From DASUPK01 sp035456265 (GTDB lineage: Bacteria > Actinomycetota > Thermoleophilia > Solirubrobacterales > 70-9): a DNA stretch of 8,001 nucleotides. A model generated the notes under the pieces. It was not told where the DNA came from and searched no databases. It saw only the letters and a list, made by a program, of their open reading frames with translations. Shown here piece by piece: positions 1 to 7,059 of the stretch. Every line of letters starts with the position of its first letter. The first letter of the stretch is position 1. Location: assembly GCA_035456265.1 (NCBI GenBank), contig DATIDP010000214.1, positions 1 to 8,001 on the forward strand, in the 5' to 3' direction. The position numbers were made by a program, and so were the translations under genes.

Positions 1-52
1 GTTTGCGAAGCCGGCTGCGACGGCACTGCAGCCCAGATTGCAGCCATTTGCA

Positions 53-289
53 TCATTGGCCGTGTGGGCTTAACGGTGTAGAGCGGAGGTCGTCGAGGTG
101 GGGGGCGGACTCCTCAGACTCGAAGCGATCCTCATAGTGGAACCACCGCCAGAAAAGGGGATCAATCTCGTGGGCGAGGTCATCGCATTGCTCACACACG
201 AGCCGCGATGTGCCGCTGGAGTGGTCCAGGGGGCTGACTCGCGTCTTGCTTCCGCAGCGCTCACAACGTTCGTCCGACCCTGGCTCCAT
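53..289 (-). CDS. Small double-CxxC zinc-ribbon protein, function unknown
   Basis: This is a 78-residue acidic protein with two Cys pairs, CERC (C9, C12) and CEQC (C32, C35). The spacing fits a single zinc ribbon. After the ribbon comes an aromatic, acidic stretch (DPLFWRWFHYEDRF, about residues 43-56), then a polar tail. There is no signal peptide or membrane segment, so it should be cytosolic. Small ribbons of this type are often nucleic-acid or protein adaptors, but nothing here fixes a role. The SD before the ATG is poor (an AGGGA lies almost on the start), so the exact start is uncertain. The Cys pattern is the main reason for calling it real. It lies on the same strand as the propeller gene and 148 bp downstream of it. 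Confidence 0.6.
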   Translation of the reverse strand: MEPGSDERCERCGSKTRVSPLDHSSGTSRLVCEQCDDLAHEIDPLFWRWFHYEDRFESEESAPHLDDLRSTPLSPHGQ

Positions 290-407
290 TTCCCTGAGCT
301 ACCCGTTCACGAACGCCTTTGAACCGGAAGGAGGGACCGGCTAACCGCGCAGCGCCGCGATCCTCGCTGCCGCGCCCTCCTGCATGGCTTGCTTCAGGCG
401 GCTACCC

Positions 408-437
408 CCGCAGCCCGGCGGCTTCGAAGGGCTGCGG
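408..437 (-). terminator. Stem-loop directly after the propeller gene stop
   Basis: A perfect 9-bp GC-rich stem (CCGCAGCCC at 408-416 with GGGCTGCGG at 429-437) encloses a 12-nt loop. It begins immediately beyond the TAA (438-440) of the minus-strand Asp-box gene. Its position suits a transcript end or a 3' stabilising hairpin. No T-run follows on the minus strand, so this is not a classical intrinsic terminator. The rest of the 290-437 gap shows nothing else that can be named. Confidence 0.35.
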
Positions 438-1982
438 TTACCAAGCAGGCGGTCCAGGCGGCGCCGTGGCTTCAAGGTGCTGGCTCAGGGCCGGCTCTTT
501 TTTAGCCGCGCTGGCTACCTGGCCTTGGCTGACATGTAGGCCGCCTGCGACCGTGGCAATCGCTTCGTCGAAGGACCCGCCGGTGGGCGGATTGGCCTCG
601 GCGAAGAAGGGCACCGCGTCGTTGTGGACGAACGAGGTGGAGATGTAGTCGCCGACCATGCGCCCCTGGCTGGTATTCGCAAGCCAGTCGAGGCTCATCG
701 GTCCCGCCAGCTTGGTTGGCGGGGTCCAGGTCGAGCCGCCATCTGTAGATGAGATGAAGCCGACGTTGAGCTCACAGGTGGCGGAGGTGCAGGCGGCGTT
801 GGGATAGCTGTAGTACGTGAGCGCGAGGCGCGCCTGAGGGCCTGCGCTATGCGGGTTCACCGCGAGGCCGGGGATGAAGTGGTCGGCGCCGCTGTCGAGC
901 GGATCGATCGGGATGCGTGCGGGAGGCGTCCAGTTGACGCCGTCCGCCGATTTGCTCAGCACCAAGTCGTTTGACGAACAGGCGGCACGAAAGCGACAGT
1001 CCTGCCAAACGACGTAGACGTTGCCGGCGCGATCGGTCTCGGCCGACGGCAATGGGGGGGCGCGTAGACCACCTGCGACGGCGTGGCGGACGATCGGGGA
1101 GACGCTGACCGTGGTGCTCCAGCTGTCGCCCCCGTCGGTCGACCTGAACGATCGGACCTCAGATTCCACGAGACTGTCGATCGGGACGATGACCGTGCCG
1201 TCGGGCTGCACCACCGGCTGGCCGCCGATTCCGAGCTGGGTGTATATCCCCTGCTCCCCTGCCGGCAGCCCCTGTGGTGCGCTCCACGTCTTGCCCCCGT
1301 CCGTCGACGTGCTCATCTCGATCCGGTCCCCCTGATCGAAGTCGTCGAACTCGGTGTAGCAGTGGCCGAAGAAGGGGCTCGAAGGGGTGTTGTCGCAGGT
1401 CGTCCAGTTCTTATCGAGCCCGCCGCTGGGTCTTCCGTCCGCGATGGTCACGGGGTCGCTCCAGTGGATCCCGTCGGGCGAGCGACTCACCACCATCTCG
1501 GCGCCGAGGGGAAGCGGGTCGACGTGAGCGAGGATCGAGATCAGCCACACCCGGTGGGCGGCGTCGAAGGCGACGGTCGGGTCGCTCACCGCGTCGTAAG
1601 GGCCGCCGACGACCTTGGTCGTCCCCGGCAGGAAACCGCTGGTGAATGTCTTGGCGCCACCTCGCGAAGTGGCCCAGCCGATATTGGAAGCTCCGCCGCC
1701 GAACACACGCCCCACCTGGAACGCCGATACCACGGTCGAATCGGTCGCGAAGCTGTCGGGCTCGACCTCGGTCGCATGCTGACCTGCGGGGTCCGAATAG
1801 GGGTCGGCGCTCACCCGAACCACGGCTCCGCCTTGCTTCGCCACTGCCGGCCCCGCCCACAGCGCGAGCGTGAGGATGGCGAGAAGAAGAGGGAGGAGGA
1901 TCGAGGAACAGGTCGTCGTTCGACGCGGGAAGATGGCCAAGCCTTCCTTCGGCTGGGGTCCTGGCGGGAGATGAGTCGCCAA
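438..1982 (-). CDS. Secreted Asp-box (BNR) beta-propeller, sialidase-fold protein
   Basis: This 514-residue exported protein has the six-bladed sialidase fold. A long n-region with Arg-Arg (20-21) precedes a hydrophobic helix (about 27-45), then GPAVA, a likely signal peptidase I site near residue 48. Five Asp boxes are clear: SPDGIHW (168), STDGGKTW (226), STDGGDSW (281), SADGVNW (345) and STDGGSTW (412). A degenerate one, SRGGAKTF, lies at 106. Cys at 196/208, 329/335 and 398/403 could form disulfides, as expected outside the cell. Many actinobacterial proteins with this layout are called exo-alpha-sialidase, but I cannot confirm the catalytic Arg triad or nucleophile Tyr, so glycosidase activity is unproven; a glycan- or surface-binding role is possible. 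The start is a TTG at 1982, placed by its SD. A GTG at 2090 would add 36 basic, low-complexity residues before the signal peptide and has no SD. Confidence 0.82.
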   Translation of the reverse strand: MATHLPPGPQPKEGLAIFPRRTTTCSSILLPLLLAILTLALWAGPAVAKQGGAVVRVSADPYSDPAGQHATEVEPDSFATDSTVVSAFQVGRVFGGGASNIGWATSRGGAKTFTSGFLPGTTKVVGGPYDAVSDPTVAFDAAHRVWLISILAHVDPLPLGAEMVVSRSPDGIHWSDPVTIADGRPSGGLDKNWTTCDNTPSSPFFGHCYTEFDDFDQGDRIEMSTSTDGGKTWSAPQGLPAGEQGIYTQLGIGGQPVVQPDGTVIVPIDSLVESEVRSFRSTDGGDSWSTTVSVSPIVRHAVAGGLRAPPLPSAETDRAGNVYVVWQDCRFRAACSSNDLVLSKSADGVNWTPPARIPIDPLDSGADHFIPGLAVNPHSAGPQARLALTYYSYPNAACTSATCELNVGFISSTDGGSTWTPPTKLAGPMSLDWLANTSQGRMVGDYISTSFVHNDAVPFFAEANPPTGGSFDEAIATVAGGLHVSQGQVASAAKKEPALSQHLEATAPPGPPAW

Positions 1983-1988
1983 GTCGGC

Positions 1989-1996
1989 ACCTCCTT
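1989..1996 (-). promoter_or_regulatory. Strong ribosome binding site that fixes the TTG start at 1982
   Basis: On the minus strand AAGGAGGT is followed by a 6-nt spacer (GCCGAC) and then TTG. This is close to a perfect anti-16S match at ideal spacing. No other in-frame start candidate upstream has a comparable site, so the TTG is preferred despite being a rare start codon. Confidence 0.75.
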
Positions 1997-2156
1997 GTGC
2001 CTGACCGAACGGCGAAGGCCAAGGCGCCGGCGAGTCCTTGCGGGCTGGTCGGCGATTCAGCGGCCGCCGATTGAGGCCCAAACCTCTCACTTCGGACCGA
2101 GCGGGTCAAGGGAGCGTGGGGTCGGGTACTGACGGCAACGCGGGCGCTGCTTCGCC

Positions 2157-3044
2157 TCAGGACCAGCCGTGGTCCCGTTGGTACGCTGCGAGCGTTTCGG
2201 CGCTTCCGGTTGGCTCGCTGCGAAGGAATTCCTCGCTGACGGTCTTCAGGAGCTGGTCGATCGCCCGGCGGAGCATCTCGGCCTCGAAACGGAGCTCGGG
2301 TGAGTTGTCGGGCGCCGAGCAGTCGTCGACCACCGCGATCAGCCCCGGCAGAACGGCCGGAAGGCCGTGCCTCCTCTGACGGGGATGGAAGTAGTAGCCG
2401 ATGGGGGAGTGGGCGAGGTCGTCGCGGACGGCGATCAGCCGTGAGGTGACGTCGGCGAGAATCCCGGCCGCCGCCTCCGGCGCGATCTGGTTCAGCGTGA
2501 CGTCGGCTTCCCGATCCGTCTCGGTCAGCAGGGCGATCTCATCGGAGAGGGTGCGGGAGTCTGCGAGCACGCGGTAGATGATCAGGATCCAGGAGATACT
2601 CGCGGTGAGCAGGCCGAGCCCGATCAACGTCTCGAGCGGGCCGAGGTACCGGAGCCCTGTCGTAGCCGCGACGATGTCCCCGTATCCCAGGCTGGTCAGG
2701 TTGACCATCGACAGGTAGAGAGCGTCGCCGAGCCCGCCATCTCGGCCCGCGCCCGCGGTGACCACGTAGTCGTCCGGGAAGTGGGGCCAGAGCATCACTG
2801 CGAATCCGACGATGACCAGGGCGCTCCAGGTCAGGATCACCGCGAAGAAGGCGAGCGGCCCGGCGAAAGAGAGGACGGAGTGGTTCCTTCGCGCGACCCG
2901 GCGCGCCACGCGCCAAATTCCATGGATCAAGCGCTCGCTGACGATTCCCTGGCCGTGTGGGTGGAAGAGCGTGTCGAAGATGTCACGGAGGGCAACGAGG
3001 ACGAGGGTGGCACCACCGATGGTCGCCAGGACCTCCCACATCAT
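2157..3044 (-). CDS. Two-TM potassium-channel-like membrane protein (Ion_trans_2 type)
   Basis: This 295-residue inner-membrane protein is probably a K+ channel. Residues 5-20 are a hydrophobic N-terminal helix ending in RDIFDTLFHPHGQG. Residues 58-86 form a second, long membrane helix. A pore helix leads into the filter TSLGYGD (117-123), and residues 134-160 form the last membrane helix. GYGD is the K+ selectivity signature of the PF07885 family. The remaining 135 residues are a soluble, mostly helical cytoplasmic tail without a recognisable RCK/TrkA-N nucleotide fold, so gating is unknown. The start ATG at 3044 is chosen because the frame upstream becomes Arg/Asp-rich low-complexity sequence antisense to the phosphate transporter; the next codon (3041) is also ATG. 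No SD precedes it, and a TATAGC 6 nt upstream (3051-3056) would suit a leaderless mRNA. It diverges from the phosphate operon. Confidence 0.82.
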   Translation of the reverse strand: MMWEVLATIGGATLVLVALRDIFDTLFHPHGQGIVSERLIHGIWRVARRVARRNHSVLSFAGPLAFFAVILTWSALVIVGFAVMLWPHFPDDYVVTAGAGRDGGLGDALYLSMVNLTSLGYGDIVAATTGLRYLGPLETLIGLGLLTASISWILIIYRVLADSRTLSDEIALLTETDREADVTLNQIAPEAAAGILADVTSRLIAVRDDLAHSPIGYYFHPRQRRHGLPAVLPGLIAVVDDCSAPDNSPELRFEAEMLRRAIDQLLKTVSEEFLRSEPTGSAETLAAYQRDHGWS

Positions 3045-3086
3045 CCAGACGCTATAGGGAGGGGCCGGCGCCCATAGAGTCGTCCA
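3045..3086. promoter_or_regulatory. 42-bp divergent promoter region between channel and phosphate transporter
   Basis: Both promoters must lie in this gap or inside the opposing genes. A near-palindromic CTATAG (3052-3057) offers a -10-like TATA on either strand, and CATAGA (3073-3078) is another -10-like candidate for the plus strand. No convincing -35 box is visible, and neither gene has a proper SD at its start. An in-frame TAG at 3075-3077 prevents any upstream extension of the transporter. Confidence 0.35.
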
Positions 3087-4097
3087 ATGGATGTCGGCCT
3101 GATCGTGGCGGTCACGCTGGCGATTGGTTTCGCCGTCACCAACGGGCTCCACGATGCCTCGAACGCAATCGCGACCCTGGTCGCGACGCGCGGGGCCCGC
3201 CCGGGCCAGGCAATCGTTCTCGCCACCGTCTTCAACCTGCTCGGTCCCTTCCTGGTCGGCGCGGCCGTCGCGGACACGATCGGCGGGATCGTCACCGTCT
3301 CGCCCGCCGAGAGCACCGAGGTGATCGGGTGCGGACTGGCCGCCGCGGTCGCCTGGAACCTGATCACCTGGTGGCTGGGCCTTCCGTCGAGCTCGGGGCA
3401 CGCCCTGGTCGGCGGCCTCGTCGGTGCCGCGCTCGTGGAGGGCGGTCTGGACGCCGTTCGCTGGGGCGGGGTCGAGTCCGGCCGGCCGGTCGGCGTATTC
3501 GGGACCCTGATCGCCCTTGCGGTCTCCCCGGTGCTCGGCGGGCTCGTCGCGCTTGCGGTCATCCGGGCCCTGCGGTGGCTGCTGCGACGTGCCACTCGGG
3601 CCTGGCGGGGATCGGTGACCGCCGGCCAGTGGGTGATGTCATCGGCCCTCGCCTTCAGTCACGGTGCCAACGACGCGCAGAAGGCGGTGGGCGTGGTGGC
3701 GGCGCTTCTGCTCGGGGCGGGAAAGATCGATTCGCTCGCGGCTCCGAGCTGGGCCACGTTCGCCTGCGCGCTGGGCCTGACGATCGGCACGGCGCTCGGT
3801 GGGTGGAGGATCATCAGGACCGTGGGACGCCGCATCTACCGCCTGCAGCCGATCGAGGGGCTGGCCAGCCAGAGCTCATCGGCGGCCGTGATCTTCGGCG
3901 CGTCGCTCCTCGGGGCGCCGACCTCGACGACGCAGGTGGTCGCCTCCTCCGTGGTCGGCATCGGCGGCGGCCGGGGGCGCGTCCACCACGTGAACTGGGC
4001 GGTGGTGCGGAACATCGGGCTGGCCTGGGTGATCACGATCCCCGTGTGCGCCGTCCTCGCCGGCGCCGCACTCGGGCTGTGGAGGTGGCTGACGTGA
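3087..4097 (+). CDS. pit: PiT-family inorganic phosphate transporter
   Basis: This 336-residue polytopic membrane protein belongs to PF01384, the low-affinity, ion-coupled phosphate permeases that carry neutral metal-phosphate with H+ or Na+. Both PiT repeat signatures are present: TNGLHDASNAIAT (18-30) and SHGANDAQKAVG (191-202). So are the associated loops GLPSSSGHALVGG (98-110) and GAPTSTTQVV (276-285). Hydrophobic segments run throughout, with a basic cytoplasmic loop near 160-178 (RALRWLLRRATRAWRG). Its length suits the compact bacterial Pit type, which lacks the large central loop of E. coli PitA. The ATG at 3087 is fixed by an in-frame TAG just upstream; no SD is seen. The stop codon overlaps the start of the DUF47 gene, so the two are co-translated. 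Transport direction and ion coupling cannot be read from the sequence. Confidence 0.93.
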   Translation: MDVGLIVAVTLAIGFAVTNGLHDASNAIATLVATRGARPGQAIVLATVFNLLGPFLVGAAVADTIGGIVTVSPAESTEVIGCGLAAAVAWNLITWWLGLPSSSGHALVGGLVGAALVEGGLDAVRWGGVESGRPVGVFGTLIALAVSPVLGGLVALAVIRALRWLLRRATRAWRGSVTAGQWVMSSALAFSHGANDAQKAVGVVAALLLGAGKIDSLAAPSWATFACALGLTIGTALGGWRIIRTVGRRIYRLQPIEGLASQSSSAAVIFGASLLGAPTSTTQVVASSVVGIGGGRGRVHHVNWAVVRNIGLAWVITIPVCAVLAGAALGLWRWLT

Positions 4098-4705
4098 GAA
4101 AGCGGCGCTGGTTCCTCCCCGATACGCCCGACCTGATCGCTCAGCTGCGGGATCAGGCCGCGATCACCCGCGAGGGCCTCGAGTCCTTCGCGGCCTGGGC
4201 CGGGGGCGACGAGGATGCCGGCGACGCGCTGACTGAGATCGAGCACCGTGGCGACGCCAGCAAGCGCGCCCTCCTCGATCAGCTGCGGGAGTCCTTCCTC
4301 ACGCCGATCGAGCCCGAGGACCTGTTCGCGCTCTCGCGCGGGATCGACTGGATCCTCGACTACGCCCGGGACCTGGTCAGCGAGTCGAGGGCGATGGGGG
4401 TCTCCCCGGACGCGAGACTCGCCGAGATGGCCGGGATGCTGCGAGATGCGGTGAGCCACATCTGCGAGGCGATCACCGCGATCGACTCGGACGGCAAGGC
4501 GGCGAGTGCGGCGGCCGATCAGGCGATCCGCGCCGAGCGACAGCTCGAGCACTCCTACTACCGGGGAATGGCGGAGCTGCTGGCGGTCGATGCCCGGAAT
4601 GAGCGAATCTCGAGCCGAGAGCTGTACCGGCGGTGCGCCCGGATCGGCGACGAGGTGATCGACGTCGCCGAGCGGATCATCTACGCGGTTGTCAAGGAGA
4701 GCTGA
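4094..4705 (+). CDS. DUF47/PhoU-like accessory protein of the phosphate transporter
   Basis: This 203-residue all-helical soluble protein matches the DUF47 (PF01865, PhoU-related) pattern. It has an EIEHRGDASKR metal-ligand-like helix (48-58), then FLTPIEPEDLFALSRGIDWILDYARD (68-93), and a second helical bundle carrying RAERQLEHSYYRGM. In many bacteria a DUF47 gene sits next to pit and the product is thought to modulate the transporter; that pairing is seen here. The GTG at 4094 overlaps the pit stop (GTGA). A GGAGG at 4081-4085 lies 8 nt upstream inside the pit coding sequence, a standard translational-coupling arrangement. An in-frame GTG at 4085 has no SD. Open frame extends far upstream antisense to the channel, but that part is not coding. 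The gene ends 27 bp from the convergent usp gene, with no visible terminator. Confidence 0.88.
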   Translation: MRKRRWFLPDTPDLIAQLRDQAAITREGLESFAAWAGGDEDAGDALTEIEHRGDASKRALLDQLRESFLTPIEPEDLFALSRGIDWILDYARDLVSESRAMGVSPDARLAEMAGMLRDAVSHICEAITAIDSDGKAASAAADQAIRAERQLEHSYYRGMAELLAVDARNERISSRELYRRCARIGDEVIDVAERIIYAVVKES

Positions 4706-4732
4706 GGTGCAGATCCTTCAAGCAATCGTGGA

Positions 4733-5173
4733 CTAGGACGGGACGGCGAGAGTCGGTCGCTTCGCGATGTGCAGGAGCCGCTGGGCGACGCTGCCCAAAG
4801 CGATGCCGGCAACCGACGAATGCCCCCGCGTTCCAGTGACGATCAAGTCACCGCCGTTGCGGTCCGCGATCTCGACGATCGCCGGCGCCGGGCCGCCCAG
4901 CACCGTGTCCGCGAGCTCGACCTTCGTGTCGATGCCGCGGTCAGACAGTTCCTTGGCCTGGCGGTCGATCTCCGCTCGGATCTCGTCCTCGCCGGCGTGC
5001 GGCAACTCGCCGCCCTTGGCGGCCATGTACTCGGTCACATGGGCGATGACGATCTTTGCCCTCTCCTTCTCGGCGAGCTCCGCCGCGACGGGGATCGCCT
5101 GCTTGGCCCCGTCGGAGCCGTCGAGCGCGAGGATGATCGTCTTGAACATCCCGTTGTCGTGCCTGCTGAACAT
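4733..5173 (-). CDS. Universal stress protein, UspA family (single domain)
   Basis: This is a 146-residue cytosolic protein with the Usp alpha/beta fold. The N-terminal strand is KTIILALDGSDGAKQA (11-26), with the Asp at 18 that contacts nucleotide in the family. The C-terminal ATP motif G-x2-G-x9-G-S is intact (G114, G117, G127, S128 in GTRGHSSVAGIALGSV). It therefore belongs to the ATP-binding Usp class, whose members act as energy- or stress-sensing switches, usually as dimers. The start at 5173 is set by AAGGAG (5180-5185) with a 6-nt spacer. The conserved domain itself would allow the inner ATG at 5149. It diverges from the second usp gene across a 119-bp gap. Confidence 0.92.
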   Translation of the reverse strand: MFSRHDNGMFKTIILALDGSDGAKQAIPVAAELAEKERAKIVIAHVTEYMAAKGGELPHAGEDEIRAEIDRQAKELSDRGIDTKVELADTVLGGPAPAIVEIADRNGGDLIVTGTRGHSSVAGIALGSVAQRLLHIAKRPTLAVPS

Positions 5174-5292
5174 CTCGTGCTCCTTTCGCATCGGAGGCAA
5201 GCATCACCCCGGGTCGAGCATTTGGCATCAGTGCGGAGCCCGGATTGGTGGCCGGGGATGGCCACGTATCAGGGCCATTAGCCTCCGAGCGG
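5174..5292. promoter_or_regulatory. Divergent usp-usp intergenic region with a palindrome
   Basis: The gap must hold both usp promoters. It contains a 6-bp inverted repeat ATGGCC (5258-5263) / GGCCAT (5273-5278) with a 9-nt spacer, about 15 bp before the plus-strand ATG. This is suited to a dimeric regulator or a weak hairpin. A GC-rich stretch at about 5231-5246 (GCGGAGCCCGGATTGG) loosely resembles the core of the 49-bp repeat at the right of the window, though not closely enough to claim a shared site. No clear sigma-70 boxes were found. Confidence 0.35.
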
Positions 5293-5802
5293 ATGAACGA
5301 CGCAGCTGAGCGCTCCTCGGCTGACCGGCCGGCACTCCTCTGCTTCGACGGTTCTCCCGACGCCGCGGAGGCAATTCATCGTGCCGGGGACCTGATCGGG
5401 GGTGGCTCGGCGATCCTGCTCTACGTATGGCTGCCGCCGTCCGCGCTGCTGCTCGCCGGGCGGGCTGTCACCGAGGATCATCCTCTCGGCCCCGCGATCG
5501 AGGAGTTCGACGCCGCCGCGCGGAAAGAAGCCGAGCGGGTGGCTGCCAAAGGGGTTGAGATCGCCTCTCGCGCGGGGTTCGACGCGAAGCCCGTGACTCG
5601 TCGCGCGAGCCACGCCGTCTGGCGCGCGATCCTCGAGGTGGCCGAGGAGCACGAGGTCCGTGCCGTGGTCGTCGGCTCACACGGCCGGTCTGCTGCGGCG
5701 TCGGCGGTGCTCGGCAGTGTCTCCCACGGCGTCGTCAATCACTGTCGCCGGCCGGTGCTCGTGGCCCCGTGCAGCGGCGATCATGCGGCCTCCGAGGCCT
5801 GA
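5293..5802 (+). CDS. Universal stress protein, UspA family (second, divergent copy)
   Basis: This 169-residue cytosolic Usp-fold protein starts PALLCFDGSPDAAEA (13-27). Its ATP motif GSHGRSAAASAVLGSV (G128, G131, G141, S142) fits G-x2-G-x9-G-S, so nucleotide binding is expected. It is not a recent duplicate of the neighbouring usp: apart from the motifs the two share little, and this one has a longer middle segment with LPPSALLLAG (about 47-56). The ATG at 5293 is preferred; the frame is open to a TTG at 5245, but that would add a non-conserved tail through the intergenic palindrome. The SD is weak. Its last 22 bases overlap the convergent protease gene. In actinobacteria such usp genes commonly accompany dormancy or hypoxia genes, which agrees with the next two genes here. 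Confidence 0.88.
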   Translation: MNDAAERSSADRPALLCFDGSPDAAEAIHRAGDLIGGGSAILLYVWLPPSALLLAGRAVTEDHPLGPAIEEFDAAARKEAERVAAKGVEIASRAGFDAKPVTRRASHAVWRAILEVAEEHEVRAVVVGSHGRSAAASAVLGSVSHGVVNHCRRPVLVAPCSGDHAASEA

Positions 5803-6929
5803 GCGGTCTGGGCCGACTCCCCGAGCATCCGCCTCGCCTCGAGCGCTCGGGACATGGCGGTCGCCGAGATCAGGCCGACCCGGCCGTCTCGGCACACGAC
5901 GATTGCCCGGTTGTGACGACGAAAACCTCTGCGTGACACGAGCTCCTCGACGGTGACGTCCTCGTCGACGAACAGAGACGGGTCGCGATCGGCGAGCTCG
6001 CCGACCAGGCAGCTGTCGCGTTCATCCGATGGCACCAGGCCGATCTGCTGGAGGTTGAGCAGACCGATCGGGTGACCAGCCTCGAGGACGGGGAAGGCGT
6101 GGTAGCCCAGGGGAGCGAACGAGTCGCGGAGCGCCTCCGCGACCGTGGTGTCCGCATCGAGGGTGGCCGCCGGTACCGCCATCGTCCGGCGCAGTCCCAG
6201 CCCGCGGAAGGTCGACTGCAGCTCGATGCCCGTCTCCTCCGCTCTGCCGGCGATGACCAGGAAGAAGCCGATCAGCGTCAGCCAGAGAAGCCCGGGAGCT
6301 CCGGCGAGGACCCCGAAGAATCCCAGGGCGACCATGCCGTAGCCGAACCCGCGTCCGACCCGGGCGGCGCGGGCCGTCGCTTGCTCGATGTCGCCCGAGC
6401 GCTCCCAGAGAATCGCGCGAAGAACGCGCCCGCCGTCGAGCGGAAACGCCGGCAGCATGTTGAAGACGAGGATTGCCGTGTTGATCAGCGCCTGATAGGC
6501 GAGAAGTGCGACAAGGGCGTCCGCCGCGGACCGGGTCAGGGCCGCCGCCGCCCAGAACACGATCGCGATCAGCAAGGTCACCGCGGGACCGGCAAGAGCG
6601 AAGCGGAGTTCGTCCTGAGGACGGTGGGCCGCTCCCTTCATCTTCGCCACGCCCCCGAGGAGCCAGAGCTCGATGCCCTCGATCTGAACGCCGTACCGCC
6701 TGGCGACGACGGCATGGCCGAGCTCGTGCAGCAGGATGCTGCCGAAGAGAAGCAGCGCGCTGGCCAGTCCGAGCGCGTAGGCCGCGATCGGTGCGATCCC
6801 CGACACCTCGTCCGGGTAATAGGCGCTGCCGAGCGACCAGGTGATCAGTCCCACGATCAGCAGCCAGAGCGGATGAATGCTGATCGGGATCCCCGCGAGC
6901 CGGCCGATCCTCAGGTCGCCGCTGAACAT
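5781..6929 (-). CDS. M50 (site-2-type) intramembrane metalloprotease with CBS pair
   Basis: This 382-residue membrane protease has the zinc motif HELGH (68-72) inside a membrane helix and the second ligand motif NMLPAFPLDGGR (157-168, Asp165). It is therefore a complete group-III site-2 protease (SpoIVFB/Rip3 class). Hydrophobic segments lie at about 20-36, 47-75, 112-131, 137-160 and 197-228. The C-terminal part (about 247-366) is a tandem CBS domain pair, which in this family binds adenine nucleotides and is thought to adjust activity to energy state. Family substrates are membrane-bound anti-sigma or regulatory proteins; none is visible nearby. The start at 6929 is chosen by domain fit and an AGGGTGA 5 nt upstream. 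The frame is open to 7001, but that would run through the repeat at 6958-7006. M. tuberculosis Rv2625c (Rip3) has the same M50-CBS architecture and also lies beside usp genes. Confidence 0.92.
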   Translation of the reverse strand: MFSGDLRIGRLAGIPISIHPLWLLIVGLITWSLGSAYYPDEVSGIAPIAAYALGLASALLLFGSILLHELGHAVVARRYGVQIEGIELWLLGGVAKMKGAAHRPQDELRFALAGPAVTLLIAIVFWAAAALTRSAADALVALLAYQALINTAILVFNMLPAFPLDGGRVLRAILWERSGDIEQATARAARVGRGFGYGMVALGFFGVLAGAPGLLWLTLIGFFLVIAGRAEETGIELQSTFRGLGLRRTMAVPAATLDADTTVAEALRDSFAPLGYHAFPVLEAGHPIGLLNLQQIGLVPSDERDSCLVGELADRDPSLFVDEDVTVEELVSRRGFRRHNRAIVVCRDGRVGLISATAMSRALEARRMLGESAQTAQASEAA

Positions 6930-6957
6930 CGCGGTCACCCTAGGTTCCGCCCGCCCG

Positions 6958-7006
6958 GCAGGAATCGGGTGCCGGCACGGATCCGGCTCCGTGCTCAACA
7001 CCTAGA
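6958..7006 (-). repeat. 49-bp inverted repeat, left copy, upstream of the protease gene
   Basis: Read on the minus strand this begins TCTAGGTGT and ends GATTCCTGC, like the copy at 7448-7496. With small gaps about three quarters of the positions match; the first 9, positions 12-19 (AGCACGGA) and the last 9 are identical. It has its own perfect 7-bp dyad: GCACGGA (6975-6981) / TCCGTGC (6988-6994), spacer 6. It ends 28 bp before the protease ATG and points towards it, so a promoter or operator role is as likely as a mobile-element end. Confidence 0.6.
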
Positions 7007-7059
7007 TTCGCGGTCCAGACAGCGGTCATCTTTATCCGACAGATGAAGCCCAGGCGGAG

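Noticed and set aside
13..45. GGCTGC / GCAGCC hairpin with a second GCAGCC copy near the left edge, downstream of the zinc-ribbon gene
   Set aside because: The stem is only 6 bp, there is no T-run, and the upstream context is missing. It is too weak to call a terminator.
1083..2132. Long plus-strand open frame (349 codons) opposite the propeller gene
   Set aside because: It is antisense to a protein with a signal peptide and five Asp boxes, and its translation is a charged low-complexity product typical of high-GC shadow frames.
2107..2135. Possible sigma-70 promoter for the propeller gene (TTGACC on the minus strand near 2110)
   Set aside because: There is a fair -35-like hexamer, but no acceptable -10 at 16-18 bp spacing.
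3045..3401. In-frame N-terminal extension of the channel protein by 119 residues
   Set aside because: The extension is Arg/Asp/Gly-rich low-complexity sequence exactly antisense to the phosphate transporter, and the membrane domain starts cleanly at ATG 3044.
2957..4093. Open frame upstream of, and continuous with, the DUF47 gene
   Set aside because: Its translation is Arg/Gly-rich and overlaps the channel and pit genes in other frames. The GTG at 4094 with SD and pit-stop overlap is the natural start.
6072..7046. Long plus-strand open frame (324 codons) opposite the M50 protease
   Set aside because: It is antisense to intact HELGH, LDGG and CBS coding sequence; the product is Arg/Glu/Asp/Gln-rich with no recognisable fold.
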